Shown one piece after another: positions 43,789-51,675 of a stretch of DNA of 64,000 nucleotides (the first letter of the stretch is position 1; each line of letters starts with the position of its first letter). The DNA comes from Bradyrhizobium sp. 132. GTDB taxonomy: Bacteria; Pseudomonadota; Alphaproteobacteria; Rhizobiales; Xanthobacteraceae. The stretch is from NCBI RefSeq assembly GCF_023074185.1, contig NZ_JADPKY010000106.1:1-64000 (forward strand), given 5' to 3'. Below the pieces are notes generated by a model, which saw only the letters and a list, made by a program, of their open reading frames with translations, did no database searches and was not told the origin of the DNA. The position numbers and the translations under genes were made by a program.

Positions 43789-44529
43789 ATGTATAAAAAG
43801 ATCGTCGCGCTCGTTGCCGCTTTCGGCTTCGCTGGCTGCGGGTCGGCATGGGCCGCGTGGCCGGACGACAAGCCAATCGAAGTCGTCGTTGGCTTTGCAC
43901 CCGGAGGCGGTACCGATGTCATGGCTCGCAAACTTCTTCCCTTCGTGGAGCGTGCGCTGGGCGGTAAGGCGAAGTTTGTCGTCTTGAACAAGCCCGGCGC
44001 CGGCGGAGAGATCGCGTTTGCTTCGATCGCGCGCGCGAACGGTCATTTGGCCATTCGCATGCTCGCAGCGGCCGCGAAGGTGGAGCCCAACGAAATCTCC
44101 TACCGAGGAACGGCCGCACAGAGGACCGATCTGTTGGGCGGGCATCTGGAAGTGGGGATGGTCAGTCTCAGTGAAATTCCCGAATTGCATGGTACCAACA
44201 AGGGGCAACTACGCGTCATCGCGATGCTGTCGAAGAAGCGCTTTCCAACGCTGCCCGAAGTTCCGACGGCAGAGGAGGTGGGCTTTCCGGTCATGACGAC
44301 GGCGGAACGCGGCTTCGCGGTCCCGAAGGGGGTTCCGGACGACATCGTCAAGAAGCTGGAAGCGGGGATTGCCGAAGGCCTGCGTAATCCTGAGTTCGTG
44401 ACGAGCTCACCCGGCGACGAGCCGGTGATCGCCTTCATGCCTGGTGCCGAGTGGCAAAAACGCCTCGACACTATGTCCGACGCTTTGCGTCCTTATGCGG
44501 AGGACATGCGAGCGAACGAGCAGAAGTGA
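43789..44529 (+). CDS. Bug/TctC-type tripartite tricarboxylate binding protein, internally shortened
   Basis: A 246-residue protein with signal peptide YKKIVALVAAFGFAGCGSAW and the Bug-family start PIEVVVGFAPGGGTDVMARK, then VLNKPGAGGEIAFASIARA. Family members are about 300-330 residues. Here the sequence passes from SIARANG straight to HLAIRMLAAAAKVEPNEISY and LLGGHLEVGMVSLSEIPELH, skipping roughly 80 residues including much of domain 2. The deletion keeps the frame, but a folded binding protein is doubtful. No TctA/TctB membrane genes are adjacent. It is probably a decaying gene. Confidence 0.75.
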   Translation: MYKKIVALVAAFGFAGCGSAWAAWPDDKPIEVVVGFAPGGGTDVMARKLLPFVERALGGKAKFVVLNKPGAGGEIAFASIARANGHLAIRMLAAAAKVEPNEISYRGTAAQRTDLLGGHLEVGMVSLSEIPELHGTNKGQLRVIAMLSKKRFPTLPEVPTAEEVGFPVMTTAERGFAVPKGVPDDIVKKLEAGIAEGLRNPEFVTSSPGDEPVIAFMPGAEWQKRLDTMSDALRPYAEDMRANEQK

Positions 44530-44550
44530 TCTATCCTGCTGTAGCCAAGC

Positions 44551-44877
44551 CTACCGCCTCGCCACCAGCACACCGAGCATGAACGCTACCATCAGCGCCG
44601 GCAGCGGCGCATCGCGCACCATGCCGCGGACGATCTCCGGCCAGTGCTGATCCGGGGCGAGTCTCGGCGATCGCATATCACCGGTCGGCTCGATCCCCCA
44701 ATTCGACGCGAGTTGGGCGATCTCGCTCGAGGCCAGTCGCACGCCGTCACGGACGCGGAAGATCGCGGCGTCCGCTCGCTCGCGCGGCGCAAGCAGCATC
44801 ATCGTCGTGATGGCCGTGCGCAACGTCATCTCTCCGTAGCCTTGCAGCCTTACCGATTCTTCGGGATCGGACGTCAT
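44551..44877 (-). CDS. Hypothetical protein with C-terminal membrane segment
   Basis: A 108-residue protein: a helical soluble part (ITTMMLLAPRERADAAIFRV and SEIAQLASNWGIEPTGDM) and a C-terminal hydrophobic stretch ALPALMVAFMLGVLVARR that ends in Arg-Arg, as in tail-anchored or single-pass proteins. It has the codon pattern of a real gene, and GAGGG lies upstream of ATG 44877. It lies 27 bases after a small membrane peptide gene on the same strand. I recognise no function. Confidence 0.65.
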   Translation of the reverse strand: MTSDPEESVRLQGYGEMTLRTAITTMMLLAPRERADAAIFRVRDGVRLASSEIAQLASNWGIEPTGDMRSPRLAPDQHWPEIVRGMVRDAPLPALMVAFMLGVLVARR

Positions 44878-44904
44878 GCGAAAACCCTCACAGCGCCAAA
44901 TTCC

Positions 44905-45018
44905 TCACATCGCGAAGTGGCGCGCGATGGTGAATGCCGCCGTCGCGCACAGGACCAGCGTGGATACCGCGCCGGCCACGCCGCGTGCGAGATGGGTTCG
45001 CGTCAGGTGCCTGGTCAT
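44905..45018 (-). CDS. Putative 37-residue membrane peptide
   Basis: ATG 45018 is preceded by GGAGCAAGATC. The peptide is a short basic N terminus (MTRHLTRTHLARG), one hydrophobic segment (VAGAVSTLVLCATAAFTIA) and RHFAM, ending in TGA at 44905-44907. It ends 27 bases before the start of the 44551-44877 gene in the same orientation, suggesting a two-gene unit. It is short, so it could be chance, but the ribosome-binding site and positive-inside topology support it. Confidence 0.45.
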   Translation of the reverse strand: MTRHLTRTHLARGVAGAVSTLVLCATAAFTIARHFAM

Positions 45019-45098
45019 GATCTTGCTCCATGCTCGGTATGGCAATGGCGGGGAGGCGGCGTTGGTTCCTTGCGCGACGGGCCAATCGCGAACTCCCG

Positions 45099-45323
45099 CT
45101 ATTTCCGCAGCAGCTCGCTCAGCGCCGCGGTCGCCTCGGCGCAGCGGATGTCGTCGATCTCGCGCGACAGGCTGAGTGCGCTCGATTTCAGCTCTTCGAC
45201 CTTCCAGCTATCCGGATGCTGGTTTTCGAGATGACCGAGACGCTTGTTGAGATCGTCCAGTCTCGATTGGAGCTGCCCGGCGCTGGCGGCCCCGTTCACT
45301 TTCCAAACGCGTTGTGCACGCAT
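45099..45323 (-). CDS. Small hypothetical protein, predicted coiled coil
   Basis: A 74-residue protein. AGQLQSRLDDLNKRLGHLEN and KVEELKSSALSLSREIDDIR show heptad-like spacing of Leu/Ile with charged residues, consistent with a helical hairpin or coiled coil. GGGGAAC precedes ATG 45323. It is upstream of, and in the same direction as, the two small membrane-protein genes. I recognise no function. Confidence 0.6.
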   Translation of the reverse strand: MRAQRVWKVNGAASAGQLQSRLDDLNKRLGHLENQHPDSWKVEELKSSALSLSREIDDIRCAEATAALSELLRK

Positions 45324-45919
45324 CGTAGTTCCCCTGCTAATCTCACGGCGTTGTGAGAGCGGTTCGTGGCCGGAATGGGAATTTGTCTGGGCCGGCTTTA
45401 GATCGCGGGGAACCGTTGCAGATTAGCCACGGAAGTTCCGGGATTTCAGCAGCGACGGCGCCTGTGTCGCTTCCTGTCAATCCGCCTGCGCGAAAATATT
45501 CCGCTTTACCGAAATTCGGTTTTGGCGTATGTGTCGCCCATCCCGGCTCGACCAAGAGGGGCGATCTTGTGTCGTCACGTTTCGCGAGCCGGGCTTGCGG
45601 TGGACGCGGCAGCGTCGGGCGCGAAAGTGCGGGCAGGGCGGATTGCTCTCCGTGAGCCCGAGGCTTCGTGCCGACGAGCGGCGCTGTCAGGTTCGTCTCG
45701 CCAGCATTCTTCCGGTAACGTCGACAACGCCGGGAGATAATGCGGCGAGCAGCGAACCGTGCGTACGGCAAAACCGTGTGGTCCTGGCCGTCGTTGCTAC
45801 GGTCAAGCCTTGGCGGATGCGGCATTTGCGTCAACCGGCGCGGTGCCCGCGACTTTCGCTGGGGTGAGGGAGGCCAAAACGAACTCGGCTCCCGGGAGAG
45901 CACGGCATAAGCCGTAAAG

Positions 45920-46035
45920 CCACTGCGCAGGGAAGGCCGAGTGATTGGCTACACCTGTATGCTGCTGTGCGGTTCTTTTGCGCTACATCTTCGCGCAGTG
46001 GACCGCGGGTGCCAGCCGGCACCCGGCCTTCCCTG
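45920..46035. repeat. Inverted-repeat element, arms CCACTGCGC... and CAGGGAAGGCCG...
   Basis: CCACTGCGCAGGGAAGGCCG (45920-45939) has its two halves repeated as reverse complements: GCGCAGTGG at 45993-46001 and CGGCCTTCCCTG at 46024-46035. The module looks like a known type of dispersed intergenic repeat in this genus; that link is from memory. Confidence 0.6.
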
Positions 46036-46158
46036 CACCCTCTTGGACAAGAGGGTGAAGCGACCAAGCAAAGCTCGGGCGAAATGCGCCGCGAGGATGA
46101 GAAGGCGTGTCTGCAATCAAGATGCGAGCTGGAAGAGTGGCGCTGCCGCCTCATACTC

Positions 46159-46238
46159 CGTCATTGCGAGCGCAGCGAAGCAATCCAGAGTCGTTCAGCG
46201 GAGGGATTCTGGATTGCTTCGCTGCGCTCGCAATGACG
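46159..46238. repeat. Perfect 31-bp inverted repeat with 18-base loop
   Basis: The arm beginning CGTCATTGCGAGCGCAGC (46159-46189) is exactly repeated as its reverse complement at 46208-46238, ending GCTCGCAATGACG. This is a REP/MITE-like palindrome, common in intergenic DNA of Bradyrhizobiaceae. It would form a very stable hairpin in RNA, but has no T-run. Confidence 0.85.
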
Positions 46239-46270
46239 ATGCGGAGAGAGTGCGGCAAACTCCGCTCTCG

Positions 46271-46401
46271 TGCCCCGGACGCAGCGCAGCGCCCTTGCGG
46301 TGCGCTGCAGAGCCGGGGCCCACGTCGCCGCATTGTACCGTGTCGCCTTCTGGGTCCCGGCTCTGCGCAGCAACGCTGCGCGTTGCAGCGCGTCCGGGAC
46401 A
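46271..46401. repeat. Imperfect inverted repeat of about 52-base arms
   Basis: The left arm (46271-46322) runs from TGCCCCGGACGCAGCGCAGC to GCAGAGCCGGGGCCCA. The right arm (46350-46401) is its imperfect reverse complement (CTGGGTCCCGGCTCTGCGCA to GCGCGTCCGGGACA). Each arm also has internal symmetry around GCTGCGC elements, as in REP-derived modules. It lies 19 bp from the previous palindrome. Confidence 0.7.
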
Positions 46402-46472
46402 CGGGAGCGAGCGGCGCAGTTGCTCCCCGTCACAAGCCAACCTACCCCCATCACAACCAAGTGTCTTTATTC

Positions 46473-46488
46473 GGGAACAATCATTCCC
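46473..46488. promoter_or_regulatory. Dyad GGGAA-N6-TTCCC upstream of the TetR gene
   Basis: GGGAACAATCATTCCC ends 12 bp before the TetR start codon at 46501. A related palindrome built on GGAAACG/CGTTTCC lies in front of the downstream MFS gene, so both are probably bound by this TetR protein. Confidence 0.5.
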
Positions 46489-46500
46489 TATTATCCCGCA

Positions 46501-47121
46501 ATGCAAAAAGGAGTCCGCAAATCCGAACCCGTTGCTCGCCCGCCCGGCCGTCCCCGGGAGTTCGACATGGACACTGCGCTTGACCGCGCTGTGCGCGTGT
46601 TTTGCGAGCGCGGTTATCATGCGACCTCGATCGGCGATCTCACCGCGGCGATGCGGCTGGCGACGGGGAGCGTCTACAAGGCGTTTCGCGACAAGCATGC
46701 GGTGTTTCTCGCCGCCTTCGAGCGCTACGCGGCGCTGCGTCAGGAGCAGACGCGCAGCGCCGCGGCGCAAGGCGCCAATGGCCGCGAGCGGCTGCGCAAC
46801 ATGTTGCTCTCGTATGTGGAGCATTCCCAGGGCAGCGAGGGGCGGCGCGGCTGCCTCGTGGTCGGCAGCGCGGTCGAATTGTCGGCGGTCGACCCGGTGG
46901 TCGCCGCCCTCGTCAGCGCGCGGCTCGAGACCAACGAAAACTTCATCGCCGGCCTCATTCGCGAGGGGCAGGCCGACGGCTCGATTCCCCGCCATGTCGC
47001 CGCCGACGACACCGCGCGGCTGATGATCTGCATCACGCAGGGCCTGCGCGTCGTCGGCAAGGCGCGCCTTTCGCTCGACGGCAAGCGCCTCGTCGCCGTC
47101 GCGATGAAACTGCTCGCCTGA
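46501..47121 (+). CDS. TetR/AcrR-family transcriptional repressor
   Basis: A 206-residue regulator. The DNA-binding domain reads GRPREFDMDTALDRAVRVFC, YHATSIGDLTAAMRLATGSV and YKAFRDKHAVFLAAFERYAA, with the TetR motif xxSVYxxFxxKxxL. The C-terminal domain has the RRGCLVVGSAVELSAVDPVV motif of the TetR_C subgroup next to MFS or oxidoreductase genes. ATG 46501 is the natural start of the domain; upstream in-frame codons lie in the repeat region. It is 52 bases upstream of the MFS gene with an operator-like palindrome between, so it most likely represses that exporter and itself. Confidence 0.9.
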   Translation: MQKGVRKSEPVARPPGRPREFDMDTALDRAVRVFCERGYHATSIGDLTAAMRLATGSVYKAFRDKHAVFLAAFERYAALRQEQTRSAAAQGANGRERLRNMLLSYVEHSQGSEGRRGCLVVGSAVELSAVDPVVAALVSARLETNENFIAGLIREGQADGSIPRHVAADDTARLMICITQGLRVVGKARLSLDGKRLVAVAMKLLA

Positions 47122-47137
47122 ATTTTTTGTCATATTG

Positions 47138-47153
47138 GGAAACGAACGTTTCC
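47138..47153. promoter_or_regulatory. Palindrome GGAAACG-AA-CGTTTCC between TetR and MFS genes
   Basis: A perfect inverted repeat with 7-base arms and a 2-base centre lies 20 bp before the MFS start codon. It shares the GGAA/TTCC core with the dyad upstream of the TetR gene. It is a probable operator for local TetR control of the exporter. Confidence 0.6.
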
Positions 47154-47173
47154 TATATCTGGAGACCGCCTGA

Positions 47174-48367
47174 ATGACGATGAATGCCACGATCGAGATC
47201 GCGCCCGCGCCGGATGCGGTGTCGCAACGCCTGACCTTCGTGCTTGCCGCGGCCTGTGGCATGGTCGCCGCCAATATCTATTACGCCCAGCCGCTGATCG
47301 CCCCGATCAGCGCCGCGCTCGGCCTGTCGCATGAAGCGGCGGGGCTGATCGTCACCATGACGCAGATCGGCTACGGCGTGGGGCTTCTCTTCATCGTGCC
47401 GCTCGGCGATCTCGTCGAGAACCGCACCCTGATCTGCTCCGTCATCACGCTCGGCGCCGCAGCGCTGCTCGCCGCGGGGTTCGCGTCCCACGCGCTACCG
47501 TTCCTGATCGCCGCATTGTTCATCGGGCTCGGCTCGGTCGCGGTGCAGATCATCATTCCCTATGCGGCGCATCTGGCGCCGGAAGCCATCCGCGGCCGCG
47601 TCGTCGGCAACGTCTCGACCGGCCTGATGCTGGGCATCATGCTGGCGCGCCCGGTGTCGAGCTTCGTCACGGCAGTGCTGTCGTGGCACGCGGTGTTCTT
47701 CCTGTCCGCCGCGCTGATGATCGTGCTCGCAGCCGTGCTCTGGATGACGCTGCCGAAGCGCAAACCGGTCGCGCGCATGCACTATGGCGAATTGCTGCTG
47801 TCGATGCCGCATCTGGTGCGGACCACGCCGCTGCTGCGGCGCCGCGCGCTCTACCAGGCCAGCCTGTTCGGTGCCTTCAGCCTGTTCTGGACCGTGACGC
47901 CGCTGCTGCTCGCAAACGAGTTCGGCTTCACCCAGCGTGGCATTGCGCTGTTCGCGCTCGCCGGTGTCGCCGGCGTGTTCGCGGCCCCGATCGCGGGACG
48001 GCTTGCCGATCGCGGCCATAGCCGCGTCGCAACCCTGGTGGCGATGCTGCTGGTTGCCGTGGGCTTCCTGATCACGCAGATCGGCGCGGCCGGTTCGACG
48101 CTCAATCTGGCCTGCCTTGTCGTCGCCGCCATCGCGATCGATTTCGGCGTGCAGGGCAACGTCGTGCTCGGCTTCCGCGCCATCTTCGTGCTGGGGCATG
48201 AGCATCGCAGCCGCCTCAACGGCCTCTATATGGCAACGTTCTTCAGCGCGGCTGCCGCAGGCTCGGCACTTGGCGCCTGGGCCTTTGCGCAAGGCGGCTG
48301 GACGCTGGCATCGGCCATTGGCCTCGCGCTTCCCGTCGCGGGCCTGGCCTATGCGGCCACCGAGTAG
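47174..48367 (+). CDS. MFS transporter, drug/sugar-efflux type
   Basis: A 397-residue, 12-helix major facilitator. MVAANIYYAQPLIAPISAAL and LSHEAAGLIVTMTQIGYGVG are typical of a proteobacterial MFS group often paired with TetR regulators. The loop LFIVPLGDLVENRTLICSVI is a motif A variant (GDLVENR), and a second half-motif is GRLADRGHSR. It probably exports a small toxic compound from the cytoplasm. GGAGACCGCCTG precedes ATG 47174. The substrate is unknown. Confidence 0.9.
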   Translation: MTMNATIEIAPAPDAVSQRLTFVLAAACGMVAANIYYAQPLIAPISAALGLSHEAAGLIVTMTQIGYGVGLLFIVPLGDLVENRTLICSVITLGAAALLAAGFASHALPFLIAALFIGLGSVAVQIIIPYAAHLAPEAIRGRVVGNVSTGLMLGIMLARPVSSFVTAVLSWHAVFFLSAALMIVLAAVLWMTLPKRKPVARMHYGELLLSMPHLVRTTPLLRRRALYQASLFGAFSLFWTVTPLLLANEFGFTQRGIALFALAGVAGVFAAPIAGRLADRGHSRVATLVAMLLVAVGFLITQIGAAGSTLNLACLVVAAIAIDFGVQGNVVLGFRAIFVLGHEHRSRLNGLYMATFFSAAAAGSALGAWAFAQGGWTLASAIGLALPVAGLAYAATE

Positions 48368-48518
48368 CCGCCGGCGTGGCCATAAATGGTGCGATGCGGG
48401 CCGTTTACCAAAGCCGCCTGCAAGCAACCTGGATGGCAATTTCCACCTCGCGGTTTCCCTGCCGCTGTAGTACTTTGGTCGCAAGCGGGCCTGGTTAACG
48501 GGCGGCAGGGGGAGGCTG

Positions 48519-48938
48519 ATGAGGAGTGCGGGGCTGTTTGGCGTACCGCGAGTACGGCCATGGTCGTGGCAGGCGTTTCTGCTTGGATTCGTCGTTGTCG
48601 CAATGTCGGCTGCGCTCCAGGGCATCTGTGTCGCGCTCGGCGCAAAACTCTATTTCGCGGCGTTCCTGCCCAGCCTGTTCGTGCTCGGCATTGTCGCCGG
48701 CGCGCCGGCGGCGGGATTCGCCGCGCTGCTCACCGTTCCGGTGGTGTGGTGGGCGTTCATGCCGCCCTTCTTCAAGTTCAATTCGCTGACCGGCGCGCAT
48801 GCCGATTCCATCAATCTGTTCTGCCTGCTCGCAGTGCTGGTGATCGGCCTTGCCGACCTCTGCCGCGAGACGATGGCGATCATCAGCCGCGGCGGGTTGA
48901 AGCCGCGGGGCGAGAGCGCGGCAACGAATTCGCAATAG
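48519..48938 (+). CDS. Small polytopic membrane protein (DUF4118-like)
   Basis: A 139-residue protein with four hydrophobic segments (WQAFLLGFVVVAMSAALQGI, YFAAFLPSLFVLGIVAGAPA, GFAALLTVPVVWWAFMPPFF, and INLFCLLAVLVIGLADLC). The pattern of an aromatic-rich loop after the third segment resembles the membrane-embedded DUF4118/KdpD-type sensor domain, here without a kinase. GGGGGAGG precedes ATG 48519. It may be a remnant or partner of a sensor. Function unknown. Confidence 0.7.
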   Translation: MRSAGLFGVPRVRPWSWQAFLLGFVVVAMSAALQGICVALGAKLYFAAFLPSLFVLGIVAGAPAAGFAALLTVPVVWWAFMPPFFKFNSLTGAHADSINLFCLLAVLVIGLADLCRETMAIISRGGLKPRGESAATNSQ

Positions 48939-49076
48939 GTCGGCATTGCACGGCCGCGGGCGTTGCGCGCGCGCAACAGTCCGGAAACCATTCGGACGCT
49001 TGCCGCGCGGCGCTAACTTTTCGAAAAAGATTTGGCGGCAATTTCTCCCCCGGGAATGACGACGGAGTTTTCGGAC

Positions 49077-49286
49077 ATGAACGGCCAAATAACCGGTCAC
49101 GCCATCTTGGAGAACGTGCGCCGCTACCGCGGGATCGCATCGCTCTATCGCCAGACCGCTGCATTCCGCCCGGGCCAGAGCTGGTCGCTGCTCGAGCAGG
49201 CGAGGGATTGGGAAGCGCGGGCGCTGACGGAGCTGGAAACCTATTTCGCCGCGCGGATGGACTACGCTACGCAGCTCGCGGCCTGA
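49077..49286 (+). CDS. Small hypothetical protein, paralogue of 61664-61876
   Basis: A 69-residue protein. The core LENVRRYRGIASLYRQTAAF and RPGQSWSLLEQARDWE closely matches the protein at 61664 (MENVRRYRALASLCRQQAAY, RPLQNWELLGQAEHLE). Both are helical, Arg/Glu-rich and end in a poorly conserved tail. I choose ATG 49077 with GGAG nine bases upstream; ATG 49056 is an in-frame alternative. I recognise no function. Two copies in one window point to a genus-specific small-protein family. Confidence 0.6.
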   Translation: MNGQITGHAILENVRRYRGIASLYRQTAAFRPGQSWSLLEQARDWEARALTELETYFAARMDYATQLAA

Positions 49287-49430
49287 TCGTTAACGTCCTG
49301 GAAGTTCCGGCGCTGACGTCTGTTGGCGCGCCGACAGGACTGGTGGCGACAGGACTCGTGGCGATTACGGAGTTATCTCGATGCCGGCATATGCTAGCAA
49401 CGTCCGCACAGAGATATTCCGGGGCAAGCG

Positions 49431-49523
49431 ATGACCACCTTCAACCGCATCTTCACGACCGAGCGCCTGCTCCAGATCATCATCATTCTGGCCGCGACGG
49501 ACGCAATGAAGCTGATGGGCTGA
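49431..49523 (+). CDS. Putative 30-residue peptide
   Basis: ATG 49431 after GGGGCAAGCG encodes MTTFNRIFTTERLLQIIIIL followed by AATDAMKLMG and TGA. The middle is a short hydrophobic stretch. It is convergent with cbbR and 144 bp after the 49077 gene. It is too short for certainty, but has a plausible ribosome-binding site and membrane-peptide character. Confidence 0.3.
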   Translation: MTTFNRIFTTERLLQIIIILAATDAMKLMG

Positions 49524-49534
49524 ATTTCGGCGGG

Positions 49535-50506
49535 CTATCGCGCGCCGAGTTCGGGCACGTCGGGCAGATAGTTCGACCCCTCCGAGCCCAGAAAATCGAA
49601 CATCGCCTGCGCCGGCGGCAACAGCACCTTGTCGCTGCGGCGGATCACGTACCATTGCCGCACGATCGGCAGGCCCGCGACGTCGAGCACGATGAGCCGG
49701 CCCTCGGTGAGCTCGTGCGCCACGGTGTGCGCCGAGATGAAGGCGATGCCGAGCCCGGCGATGACGGCCTGCTTGATGGTCTCGTTGCTGCTCATCTCCA
49801 TGCCGATGACCGGCTCGAGATCCGACCTCTGGAACATGCCTTCCATCAGCGTCCGCGTGCCCGAGCCGGGCTCGCGGGTGAGGAAGGTCTCGTGCACGAG
49901 GTCCGTCAGGTTGAGGCCGGAATCCTTCTCCAGCCAGTGTCCCTTGCGCGCGACGATGATATGCGGATTGCGCCCGAGCTGACGCACGTCGACGCTGACG
50001 TCGGCCGGTGGCCGACCCATCACCGCGAAGTCGAGGTCGTAGCCGTGCATGGCCTCGCGGATCTCCTCGCGGTTGCCGACGGTGAGCTTGATCTCGATCT
50101 TCGGATACCGCTTCGAGAACGCCGCGATCGCATGCGGCACGAAATATTTGGCGGTCGAGACAGCGCCCAGATGGACGGTGCCGCCGGTTCGCCCCGCAAG
50201 CAGGTCGAGCGCGCCCTGGCAGTCGGCGATCGCGGCGTCGACGCGCTCGGCGAGCGTCAGCACCTCCATGCCCGCCTCCGTCAGCAGCATGCCTTCGCCG
50301 GTCCGCTGCACCAGCGGCAGGCCGGCGAGATCCTGAAGCTGGCGCAGCTGCTGGGTCACCGCCGGCTGGGTCAGTCCGAGCTGGCTCGAGGCTGCCGTCA
50401 CGCTGCCCTTGGCAGAGAGCGCCGCAAGCGAGCGGAGCTGCCGGATCGTCAGATGCCGGAGCTGCGCTGCCGAATGGGCATTATAAGATAATTCTTTGGC
50501 GCTCAT
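49535..50506 (-). CDS. cbbR: LysR-type regulator of the Calvin-cycle operon
   Basis: A 323-residue LTTR. The helix-turn-helix is LRSLAALSAKGSVTAASSQL with GLTQPAVTQQLRQLQDLAGL, and the effector domain contains VHLGAVSTAKYFVPHAIAAF and DFAVMGRPPADVSVDVRQLG, matching CbbR proteins. It is divergent from cbbF, the standard arrangement, and should activate the cbb operon in response to reduced-carbon or redox signals (in the family RuBP, NADPH, ATP or PEP are reported effectors). ATG 50506 lies at the edge of an AT-rich shared promoter. Confidence 0.92.
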   Translation of the reverse strand: MSAKELSYNAHSAAQLRHLTIRQLRSLAALSAKGSVTAASSQLGLTQPAVTQQLRQLQDLAGLPLVQRTGEGMLLTEAGMEVLTLAERVDAAIADCQGALDLLAGRTGGTVHLGAVSTAKYFVPHAIAAFSKRYPKIEIKLTVGNREEIREAMHGYDLDFAVMGRPPADVSVDVRQLGRNPHIIVARKGHWLEKDSGLNLTDLVHETFLTREPGSGTRTLMEGMFQRSDLEPVIGMEMSSNETIKQAVIAGLGIAFISAHTVAHELTEGRLIVLDVAGLPIVRQWYVIRRSDKVLLPPAQAMFDFLGSEGSNYLPDVPELGAR

Positions 50507-50625
50507 TATGAATAGAAATTTTCCTTATTAAGCCGCCCCTGTCAATCTCCTCATTGTTGGGACTGACTGCACCAACCTCCAGCGGGGAGGGACTGGATGC
50601 GGCACCAGCAAAGGGATGGACGCAG
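50507..50625. promoter_or_regulatory. cbbR-cbbF divergent promoter region
   Basis: The 119-bp gap between the divergent starts begins with an AT-rich stretch (50507-50532, containing AATAGAAATTTTCCTTATTA) in an otherwise GC-rich area. CbbR binding sites in other bacteria are AT-rich with T-N11-A symmetry at this place. I cannot fix the exact operator or -35/-10 by eye. Confidence 0.5.
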
Positions 50626-51663
50626 ATGACAGGGCAACTCAGGCTGGACGACCACCTTCAACGGTACTCCGAGACCGCACCCCATGCGCTGGCCGTGGCG
50701 GCCGCAGTCGATGCCATTGCCGCGGCCGCGATCGAGATCGCCGATCTCATCGCGACCGGAGACCTTGCAGACGCCTCGGGCCTGACCACCGGCCGCAACA
50801 GCGACGGTGATGTCCAGCGCGATCTCGACGTCCAGGCCGACGCGATCCTGCGCCGCTGCCTCGGCAAGCTGCCGATCGCGGCACTGGCGTCGGAAGAGAT
50901 GCGCGAACCGCAGATCGGCGATCGCGAGGCCAAGATCTGCGTCGCGATCGATCCGCTCGACGGCTCCTCCAATATCGACGTCAACATGACCGTCGGCACG
51001 ATCTTCTCGATCCTGCCCGCGCCCGACGATCTCGCGCTCGCCTTCCATCAGCGCGGTTCGGCGCAGCTTGCGGCGGGGTTCGTCACCTACGGTCCGCAGA
51101 CCTCGCTGGTGCTGACACTCGGCGACGGCGTCGAGATCTTCACGCTCGACCGCAAGTCCGGTTGCTTCCGTCTCGCGCGCAGCGCCGTGCAGATTTCCGA
51201 GACGTGCGAGGAGTTCGCGATCAACGCCTCGAACCGCCGGCATTGGGAACAGCCGGTGCGCGCCTTCGTCGACGAATGCCTCGCCGGTGTGGAAGGGCCG
51301 GCCAACCACAATTTCAACATGCGCTGGATCGGTTCGCTGGTCGCCGAGGCCTACCGTATCCTCACCCGCGGCGGCGTGTTCCTCTATCCCTCCGATGCAC
51401 GGCCCGGCTATGGCGACGGCCGCCTGCGCCTCGTCTACGAGGCGCACCCGATGGCTTACATCATCGAGCAGGCCGGCGGCTCTGCTTCGACCGGGCGCGA
51501 GCGCATCCTCGAGCTCTCAGCACAGAGCCTGCACCAGCGCGTGCCGCTGATCATGGGCTCGAGCAACGAGGTGCAGCGCGTCGAGGAACTGCATTGCGAT
51601 CCGTTGCTGGTCGCCAGCGTCTCCGCACCGCTGTTCGCGCGGCGCGGCTTCTTCCGACTGTGA
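50626..51663 (+). CDS. cbbF: Class I fructose-1,6-bisphosphatase (Calvin cycle)
   Basis: A 345-residue FBPase. The metal and phosphate motifs are ALASEEMREP (acidic residues), CVAIDPLDGSSNIDVNMTVG, and the substrate loop MRWIGSLVAEAYRILTRGGV with YEAHPMAYIIEQAGGSASTG. It hydrolyses fructose-1,6-bisphosphate (and possibly sedoheptulose-1,7-bisphosphate, as in many cbbF products). I start at ATG 50626, preceded by a GGGATGGA purine run; an upstream in-frame start at 50554 would add a non-conserved extension. It is the first gene of the cbb operon. Confidence 0.93.
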   Translation: MTGQLRLDDHLQRYSETAPHALAVAAAVDAIAAAAIEIADLIATGDLADASGLTTGRNSDGDVQRDLDVQADAILRRCLGKLPIAALASEEMREPQIGDREAKICVAIDPLDGSSNIDVNMTVGTIFSILPAPDDLALAFHQRGSAQLAAGFVTYGPQTSLVLTLGDGVEIFTLDRKSGCFRLARSAVQISETCEEFAINASNRRHWEQPVRAFVDECLAGVEGPANHNFNMRWIGSLVAEAYRILTRGGVFLYPSDARPGYGDGRLRLVYEAHPMAYIIEQAGGSASTGRERILELSAQSLHQRVPLIMGSSNEVQRVEELHCDPLLVASVSAPLFARRGFFRL

Positions 51664-51675
51664 GCGAGGCATCCC

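Larger units (their letters stand above)
45324..46500. other. Gene-free intergenic region rich in dispersed repeats
   Basis: About 1.2 kb without a supported gene. The left part (45324-45840) has no recognisable feature. The right part is a mosaic of inverted repeats of the kind scattered through Bradyrhizobium genomes (listed separately at 45920-46035, 46159-46238 and 46271-46401). Confidence 0.7.

Noticed and set aside
48386..50491. A 701-codon forward frame spanning the 48.5-kb membrane-protein gene and the reverse complement of cbbR
   Set aside because: It overlaps supported genes in other frames, including all of cbbR, and has no coherent domain; it arises from GC bias.
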